From positions 1,178,001 through 1,242,000 of the forward strand of contig OZ243045.1 in NCBI GenBank assembly GCA_965212125.1: DNA of 64,000 bases, in the 5' to 3' direction. Position 1 is the stretch's first letter, and each line of letters opens with the position of its first letter. The translations under genes and the position numbers were made by a program. The notes under the pieces were generated by a model, which worked only from the letters and a program-made list of their open reading frames with translations, was not told where the DNA came from and ran no database searches. The DNA comes from CAYRJD01 sp965212125 (lineage in GTDB: Bacteria; Actinomycetota; Acidimicrobiia; Acidimicrobiales; Poriferisodalaceae). Below, piece after piece: positions 59,066-64,000 of the stretch.

Positions 59066-60010
59066 TTACAGCCGTAGCACTATCTCATAGACGCGATTGC
59101 GAGGCACGGCTAGTTGTTGCGACACCAGCTTGGCGGCGGTGCGCGGTCGTTGGCCGGAGCTAAGAGCCGCAAGTAGCCGCTGCGTTATTTCTTCGTCGCT
59201 GACGATGGGCGCAGCTTGCGGGCCAAGAATGATTACGAACTCGCCCTTTGGGGCGGCGGTAGGTGTGGCGGATGCAGCGGCGGCTGTGCCGCTGGGTGCG
59301 AAAATCTCAGCGACCTCACCCAGCGTTGAGCGCACCACCTCTTCGTGCAGCTTGGTTAGCTCGCGCACGACAACGCAGGGGCGCTCGGCATTGCTGGCGC
59401 TAGCAAGCTGAGCTTCCGCAAGCTCTGCCAAGGTGCTGACTATCCGGTGCGGCGATTCCAAAATCACCACGGTTCGACGCTCGGCGCAGATTTGGGAGAT
59501 GCGCTCACGGCGGGCTTCGCCCTTGCGTGGCAGCCAGCCCTCCATCACGTGCGGCAGCACAGCCAGCCCGGAGATGGCCAGTGCCGCAATGGGTGCGCTG
59601 GCTCCGGGTGCGATCGTTACTTGATGTCCCGCAGCTGCTGCGGCCGCTACTAGTGAGGTTCCGGGATCGGCCACGCCGGGTGTGCCTGCGTCGCTGACCA
59701 GTGCCACGGACTTGTTTTGTGCCAGCAGGCTTAGCACTTCGTCGATGGCGGCTTGCTCGGTGGCTTCGTTGATCACCAACAAGCGCGGCACACCGTCGCT
59801 GCGGTCAACTCCCAGATGCTCCAGCAAGCGGCCGGTGCGGCGTGTGTCTTCGCAGCCGATCACTGGCACCGTTTTTAGAACCTCAGCTGCGCGCGCCGAA
59901 ATGTCGCCTAGGTTGCCGATGGGCGTGGCGACCAGAATCAGCGCGCCGGATGGCACAGGGTCGCCGGGTGACACAGGGTCGCCGGATGGCCCGGCCGGGT
60001 CAGGGGACAA
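59066..60010 (-). CDS. rsmI: 16S rRNA (cytidine1402-2'-O)-methyltransferase
   Basis: An RsmI of the tetrapyrrole-methylase fold. LILVATPIGNLGDISARAAEVLKTV is the start of the fold, CEDTRRTGRLLEHLGV, SDAGTPGVADPG, and EGWLPRKGEARRERI follow, with EVFAPSG-like and KGEFVIILG late. I place the start at TTG 60010, preceded by GAGGTG, just after the DUF192 stop; the frame is open to 60049. The first residues are a low-complexity G-D-P-V-(S/P)-(P/S)-G duplication before LILVATP. A C-terminal helix-turn-helix-like extension (PRTAAKLVSQQLAVPRNRVYEIV) is typical. Confidence 0.93.
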   Translation of the reverse strand: MSPDPAGPSGDPVSPGDPVPSGALILVATPIGNLGDISARAAEVLKTVPVIGCEDTRRTGRLLEHLGVDRSDGVPRLLVINEATEQAAIDEVLSLLAQNKSVALVSDAGTPGVADPGTSLVAAAAAAGHQVTIAPGASAPIAALAISGLAVLPHVMEGWLPRKGEARRERISQICAERRTVVILESPHRIVSTLAELAEAQLASASNAERPCVVVRELTKLHEEVVRSTLGEVAEIFAPSGTAAAASATPTAAPKGEFVIILGPQAAPIVSDEEITQRLLAALSSGQRPRTAAKLVSQQLAVPRNRVYEIVLRL

Positions 60011-60416
60011 TTTGCACCTCGTCGCCTGCTTGGAGATTCCATCTCTCAAACGCGCCGGCGCCAGCTTCTAGCACCGCGTTTGAGCGAAAGCGAGGGCGGC
60101 CCATTCGCCACGGTCGCATTGCCTTTGTCGCCAGCACCGTGTAATAAAGCACCGTGTAACAACCCGCACTGCTGGCTGTGTAACAACCCGCACCGTCGGG
60201 CGCGCCAGTGCGGCGCCGCAGATATGCCACGTCAATAGCGAAGCTCATACCGAAAGTATGAACCCCTTTAGCCGGCACAAGCAGCAACGCCGTCGCAGGG
60301 GTGGCCGCACCTAGCAACCCTTTCGTTCGTGCTCTGAAGCTGTCGGCTACCTTCACGTCACCTAGCACTATGCCTTGCCGGGTTAGCCGTGCTGTTTTGC
60401 TGGTGGGCTCAGTCAT
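60000..60416 (-). CDS. DUF192 family protein
   Basis: A 138-residue DUF192 member, function unknown. FRARTKGLLGAA, GVHTFGMSFAIDVAYL and the C-terminal AVLEAGAGAFERWNLQAGDEV match the family blocks. Between them an insertion with repeated G-C-Y-T-(A/V) and Y-Y-T-V elements, coded by short DNA duplications at 60140-60200, replaces the usual short loop. No signal peptide, although many relatives are exported. ATG 60416 is preferred over TTG 60434. It overlaps rsmI by about 11 nt. Confidence 0.8.
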   Translation of the reverse strand: MTEPTSKTARLTRQGIVLGDVKVADSFRARTKGLLGAATPATALLLVPAKGVHTFGMSFAIDVAYLRRRTGAPDGAGCYTASSAGCYTVLYYTVLATKAMRPWRMGRPRFRSNAVLEAGAGAFERWNLQAGDEVQIVP

Positions 60417-60536
60417 CTTTGCTGGCGGGCTCAATCATCTAGCGATCATTTGGCGGTCATTTAGCGGTCTCGTTCTTTACGCTTTACGCTGGCAGAAACT
60501 CTTGCACTAATTCTTGTAGCAGAACGGACGATTTAA

Positions 60537-62477
60537 ATGGCCGAAAAGATCGAATGGCACAAGGTTGCCGAAGCTGGAGAGCTTGCCGAAGGGCGAGTTA
60601 TGTCGGTAACCGCAGGCACGCAATCCATCTGCTTGACCCACTTTGAAGGGGAATACGGAGCGCTGGACAACCACTGCCCGCATCAGGGCGGTCCGCTGGG
60701 CGAAGGCTCGATTGAAGACTGCTGGCTGCGCTGCCCCTGGCATGGCTACGACTACCACCCGATAACCGGGCAGCCGCCGCAGGGGTTTAGCGACGGCACC
60801 ATTACTTTCCCCGTTGAGGCGCGTGACGACGGCGTCTATGTAGCCATCGACCCCGAAGCCACTCACGAACGCACCGTGTCCGACGTGATGGTTGAAACCC
60901 TGGTCAACTGGGGGGTTACCCACGTCTTTGGCATGGTCGGCCATTCCAATCTGGGCTTTGCCGACGCTTTGCGGCGAGCGGCGGGGCGCGGCGAAATCAC
61001 CTATGTCGGAGTGCGCCACGAGGGTGCGGCCGCGTTTGCGGCGACCGCCTTCGGCAAGCTGACCGGTCGACTGGCCGCGTGCTTCGCTATTGCCGGGCCG
61101 GGCTCCACCAACATGCTGACCGGCCTTTACGACGCCAAGGTTGACCGCGCGCCGGTGCTGGCGCTGTCGGGTCAAGTGCCGGCGAAGGTCATCGGGCGTG
61201 GCGCATTTCAAGACCTTGACCTGCAAGCCGCCTTCGCCGACGTTGCGAGCTATTCCACCACCGTTATGGCTGGCTCAGACCACGCCGAAATAACCGGCAT
61301 CGCCTGCAAGACGGCTTTGCTTGAGCGTGATGTTGCGCACCTGATTTTGCCCGATGAGATTCAGGTGCAGCCAGCTGGCGACGCGCAAGCGGGCAGCCCG
61401 GAAGGTCGTGTGGGGCTGCGCGAAATCAGACCGCCCGAGCAGGCTTTGGAGCAGGCGTATGAGCTGATCAAAAAGTCAAAGCGGCCGGTGATCGTGGTTG
61501 GCAACGGTGCTCGCTATCAGATGGATGCGGTGGTGGAGCTGGCCGAAAAACTGCACGCTCCGGTGCTGACCACCTTCAAGGCCAAGGGCTTGATTTCTGA
61601 CAGCCATCCACTGGGGGCGGGCGTGTTGGGACGCTCGGGCACGCCGGTGGCATCTTGGTTTATGAACGAATCCGACCTGATGCTGGTTTTTGGCGCCTCG
61701 TTCTCTAACCACACCGGCATCGCTTCGTACAAGCCACTCATTCAGGTTGATTATGACCCGATGGCGATTGGTCGCTTCCACAGCGTTGACGTGGGCATCC
61801 AGGGTCACGTCGGCACAACGGCGCAGGTGCTGCTGGAGCAGTGCGGCAAGGGTGTTTCCACGACCGATCAGCGCGCCGAGCTGGCGGGTCGTTGGGAGCT
61901 GTGGCGAGCCGAAAAGGCTGCGCGCGTTGATGACATCACCGAAGCTGGTGCGTCTGCTGCGGCGGTGTTTGCGGCGCTTACTCGTCAGATCGACGACGAC
62001 GCGGTTGTGTGCGTAGACGTGGGAAACAACACCTACTCCTTCGGTCGCTATTTTGAAAGCACCGGCCAGGACGTGCTGATGTCGGGCTATCTGGGCTCTA
62101 TCGGCTTTGGCTTTTCGGCCGCCATGGGTGCTTGGGCTGCCGCGCCCGATCGTCAGATTGTGTCGGTCAGCGGCGATGGCGGGTTTGGTCAGTACCTGGC
62201 CGAAATCACCACCGCTGTGAAATATGAGATGAACATCACGCACATCTTGCTGAACAACTCATCGCTTGGGAAGATCTCCAAGGAGCAGCGGGCGGCCGGG
62301 CATGAGGTGTGGCAGACCAGCCTTCACAACCCGAACTTTGCCGACTACGCCAAGCTGTGCGGAGCGTTTGGCGTGCAGGTAACAGATCCGGGCGATCTTG
62401 ACGACGCCATCAGCCAAGCGATGAAACATAAAGGTGTGGCGCTGGTTGAGATCATCCAAGACCCCGAGTTGCTTTAG
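60537..62477 (+). CDS. Rieske domain fused to a thiamine-diphosphate enzyme
   Basis: A 646-residue fusion. Residues 1-105 form a Rieske [2Fe-2S] domain with C47-P-H49 and C66-P-W-H69 ligands, like NirD or dioxygenase ferredoxins. Residues 112-646 are a full acetolactate-synthase/pyruvate-oxidase-type ThDP enzyme: catalytic E162 in VRHEGAAAF, central domain with KRPVIVVGNGARY, and the ThDP-Mg motif G546-D-G with N-N at 574-575. The FAD-binding nature of the central domain cannot be told. The fusion suggests that electrons from a 2-keto-acid decarboxylation reach the Fe-S centre, but this is inference. ATG 60537; promoter not identified. Confidence 0.9.
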   Translation: MAEKIEWHKVAEAGELAEGRVMSVTAGTQSICLTHFEGEYGALDNHCPHQGGPLGEGSIEDCWLRCPWHGYDYHPITGQPPQGFSDGTITFPVEARDDGVYVAIDPEATHERTVSDVMVETLVNWGVTHVFGMVGHSNLGFADALRRAAGRGEITYVGVRHEGAAAFAATAFGKLTGRLAACFAIAGPGSTNMLTGLYDAKVDRAPVLALSGQVPAKVIGRGAFQDLDLQAAFADVASYSTTVMAGSDHAEITGIACKTALLERDVAHLILPDEIQVQPAGDAQAGSPEGRVGLREIRPPEQALEQAYELIKKSKRPVIVVGNGARYQMDAVVELAEKLHAPVLTTFKAKGLISDSHPLGAGVLGRSGTPVASWFMNESDLMLVFGASFSNHTGIASYKPLIQVDYDPMAIGRFHSVDVGIQGHVGTTAQVLLEQCGKGVSTTDQRAELAGRWELWRAEKAARVDDITEAGASAAAVFAALTRQIDDDAVVCVDVGNNTYSFGRYFESTGQDVLMSGYLGSIGFGFSAAMGAWAAAPDRQIVSVSGDGGFGQYLAEITTAVKYEMNITHILLNNSSLGKISKEQRAAGHEVWQTSLHNPNFADYAKLCGAFGVQVTDPGDLDDAISQAMKHKGVALVEIIQDPELL

Positions 62478-62509
62478 CCGCTGGCTGGGTTGCTTTAGCC
62501 GCTGGCTGG
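62468..62509. repeat. 21-bp tandem duplication of a gene end
   Basis: GTTGCTTTAGCCGCTGGCTGG occurs at 62468-62488 and 62489-62509. The first copy contains the last codons and the TAG stop of the Rieske-ThDP gene, the second an exact copy of that stop. Confidence 0.92.
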
Positions 62510-62531
62510 CGCCCTAGCGGCACCCTCGCCG

Positions 62532-63671
62532 CTAGCTAATAGCGCCGACGTCGCGCAGCTTTTTGATGTCGTCGTCGGCGAATCCCCAATCGGTCAGGGT
62601 CTCATCGGTGTGCTCGCCGGGTGCGGGCGGTGGGCGATGAACCTGACCGGGCGTGCGGCTAAAGCGCGGTGCGGGTGCGGGCTGGGTAACGCCTTCCACC
62701 TCAATGAACGTGCCGCGCTCAACGTTGTGCGGATGCGCCGGAGCCTCATCCATATCTAGCACCGGGGCATAGCAAACATCTGTGCCCAGCAAAATCTCGT
62801 CCCATTCGTCGCGCGTCTTGGTGGCGATGACCTCAGCCAGCTGCTGCTTTTTCTGCGCCCAGGTTGAGCGATCATTGCGATCAACGGTGGTTCCGCCCGT
62901 GAAGCCGGTCAGTTCCAGCAGCTCGTCGTGAAACTTGCCTTCAATGGAGCCGATCGACACGAACTTGTTGTCGGCTGTTTCAAACACGCCGTAGTAATAC
63001 GCGCCGCCGTCTAAGAAGTTGCTCTCACGCTCTTTGGCCCAGTTGCCCGCGTGGTGCATGCCGTAGATGCTTGACATCAGCGAGGAGGCTCCGTCGGTCA
63101 TCGCCGTATCCACCACCTGACCTTGCCCGGACGACTTCGCCTCTAGCAATGCCGCGCACACGCCGAACGCCATATACAGCGCGCCTCCGCCGAAGTCGCC
63201 GACCAGATTGAGCGGCGGGGTGGGCATGTCGGCGGGGCCGATGGAATGCAGCGCACCGGTGAGGGCGATGTAGTTGATGTCGTGGCCGGCGGCGTGAGCC
63301 AGCGGGCCCGTTTGACCCCAGCCGGTCATTCGCCCGTAAACCAGCTTGGGGTTGCGGGCGTGGCACTCTTCGGGGCCAAGCCCCAAACGCTCGGTGACGC
63401 CCGGGCGGAAGCCTTCAATTAGCGCGTCGGCCTGCTCGGCCAGCTTCAGCACCAGCTCAACGCCTTCGGGAGTTTTTAGGTCAACCGCGATTGAGCGGCG
63501 CCCACGATTGAGCACGTTGAACTTACGGCCGCTGTCTATGCCTAGGTCTTCCTGGGCTGTTCGATCGACGCGCACCACGTCGGCGCCTAGGTCGGCTAGC
63601 AACATGGCGCAGAACGGCCCCGGCCCTATGCCTGCTAGCTCGATGACTTTGATTCCGTCTAATGGTCCCAC
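62532..63671 (-). CDS. CaiB/BaiF CoA-transferase family protein (alpha-methylacyl-CoA racemase-like)
   Basis: A 379-residue class III CoA-transferase-fold protein. GPLDGIKVIELAGIGPGPFCAMLLADLGADVVRVDR is split here by its two halves at residues 2-37 and is the alpha-methylacyl-CoA-racemase opening; NRGRRSIAVDLKTPEG, GHDINYIALTGALHSIG and the DGGAYYYGVFETAD segment also match racemases. It would epimerise 2-methyl-branched acyl-CoA for beta-oxidation. GTG 63671 with GGGGGAG five bases ahead is chosen; the frame is open 44 codons more but that would enter the ychF gene. Confidence 0.9.
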   Translation of the reverse strand: MGPLDGIKVIELAGIGPGPFCAMLLADLGADVVRVDRTAQEDLGIDSGRKFNVLNRGRRSIAVDLKTPEGVELVLKLAEQADALIEGFRPGVTERLGLGPEECHARNPKLVYGRMTGWGQTGPLAHAAGHDINYIALTGALHSIGPADMPTPPLNLVGDFGGGALYMAFGVCAALLEAKSSGQGQVVDTAMTDGASSLMSSIYGMHHAGNWAKERESNFLDGGAYYYGVFETADNKFVSIGSIEGKFHDELLELTGFTGGTTVDRNDRSTWAQKKQQLAEVIATKTRDEWDEILLGTDVCYAPVLDMDEAPAHPHNVERGTFIEVEGVTQPAPAPRFSRTPGQVHRPPPAPGEHTDETLTDWGFADDDIKKLRDVGAIS

Positions 63672-63747
63672 TGCGGCTCCCCCGGTTGGATTTGTTTGAG
63701 GTTGGATTTTCCTAAGTCTGGCACCCACGTAGCTAGCCTCGCTAGAA

Positions 63748-64000
63748 ATGGAGCGGTTTGGATTTGTCGGCTTGCCTAACGCAGGCAAATCTTCGTTGTT
63801 CAACGCTTTGGCTGGCGGCGGCGCCCTGGCTGCGCCTTACGCATTCGCAACGACCGACCCCAACGTGGGTGCCGCCAAGGTGCCCGACCCGCGACTAGAT
63901 GCGCTTGCGAAGATGAGCGACAGCGCCCGCGTGGTTCATGCCACGACTGAGTTCGTTGATATCGGCGGCTTGGTGGAAGGCGCCAGTCAGGGTGAAGGTC
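63748..64000 (+). CDS. ychF: Redox-regulated ATPase/GTPase YchF, N-terminal part (cut by the window)
   Basis: The first 84 codons of an Obg-like ATPase. FGFVGLPNAGKSSLFNAL is the P-loop, YAFATTDPNVGAAKVPDPRLDAL the switch region and EFVDIGGLVEGASQGEG the G3 region (usually DIAGLV). ATG at 63748 and divergent from the CoA-transferase gene. YchF binds ribosomes and has a role in stress response. Confidence 0.93.
   Translation, partial: MERFGFVGLPNAGKSSLFNALAGGGALAAPYAFATTDPNVGAAKVPDPRLDALAKMSDSARVVHATTEFVDIGGLVEGASQGEG

Noticed and set aside
60507..61226. 239-codon minus-strand frame over the Rieske domain
   Set aside because: Antisense to the Rieske ligands and the ThDP Glu site; no recognisable domain.
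61476..62243. 255-codon minus-strand frame within the Rieske-ThDP gene
   Set aside because: Antisense to a conserved enzyme and rich in His/Arg from reverse reading of its codons; no motifs.
63672..63803. 44-codon N-terminal extension of the CoA-transferase
   Set aside because: It runs antisense into the start of ychF; a GTG with a good ribosome-binding site at 63671 begins exactly at the conserved domain.

Overview
The window is GC-rich (most genes look about 60 percent GC or more) and reads as a chromosomal segment of an actinobacterium, most likely an uncultured marine or host-associated member of the Acidimicrobiia; the class assignment is inference. Signs of Actinobacteria are the tiny ribosomal protein bS22, a DUF501-ppx pair, GTG/TTG starts with 4-nt stop/start overlaps, and the housekeeping order glmU-like, prs, rplY, pth, mfd, PpiC-like lipoprotein, mazG, eno, ftsB. 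No rRNA, CRISPR array, transposase, integrase or origin was seen. There is no gene-free stretch longer than 300 bases.

Layout. 1-6.3 kb: catabolic accessory genes (MFS transporter, two SDRs, alpha/beta hydrolase, two SMP-30 lactonase-like proteins, Nudix, nitroreductase). 6.4-7.7 kb: an AT-rich, probably transferred, DNA methyltransferase-HNH fusion with a nine-G tract near its 5' end. 7.8-13.3 kb: ftsK, RNase J and dapA. 13.3-22.7 kb: SDR, two paralogous membrane-anchored proteins with four-Cys modules (one carrying long D-R-F repeats), ino1, panE, tRNA-Leu, an Fe-S RecB-like nuclease, GNAT, ppx and DUF501. 22.7-28.7 kb: a cox accessory cluster (coxG, mocA, acyl-CoA dehydrogenase, split xdhC, coxE, coxD). 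28.8-31.2 kb: a lower-GC two-gene module encoding an exported Cys/His repeat protein and a lipoprotein that share a W-C-E-x-x-H signature. 31.5-40.7 kb: an SDR, then a minus-strand operon for a peptide/nickel-type ABC importer with an amidohydrolase and a CobW GTPase. 40.8-42.1 kb: coxM and coxS, without coxL. 42.3-52.8 kb: housekeeping block from ftsB to tRNA-Gln. 52.9-54.8 kb: bS22 and a membrane-anchored sulfite-oxidase-like protein on the plus strand. 54.8-60.4 kb: ispE, rsmA, tatD, metG, rsmI, DUF192. 60.5-64 kb: a Rieske-ThDP enzyme fusion, a CoA-transferase and the start of ychF.

How it fits together. The xanthine-dehydrogenase/CO-dehydrogenase subunits (coxS, coxM) need the maturation functions of the 22.7-28.7 kb cluster: MocA for the cofactor, XdhC/CoxF, and the CoxD/CoxE AAA-VWA pair. 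The sulfite-oxidase-like enzyme is a second molybdoenzyme. SDRs, acyl-CoA dehydrogenase and CoA-transferase point to aerobic breakdown of lipid-like or small organic substrates.

A window-wide peculiarity is short tandem duplication: units of 13-26 bp repeated at gene junctions, often including the stop or start codon, and matching in-frame repeats in linkers and termini of otherwise conserved proteins. The best candidates for undescribed biology are the WCExxH module at 28.8-31.2 kb, the D-R-F repeat pair at 14.5-16.1 kb, the Rieske-ThDP fusion and the possibly phase-variable methyltransferase-HNH gene.
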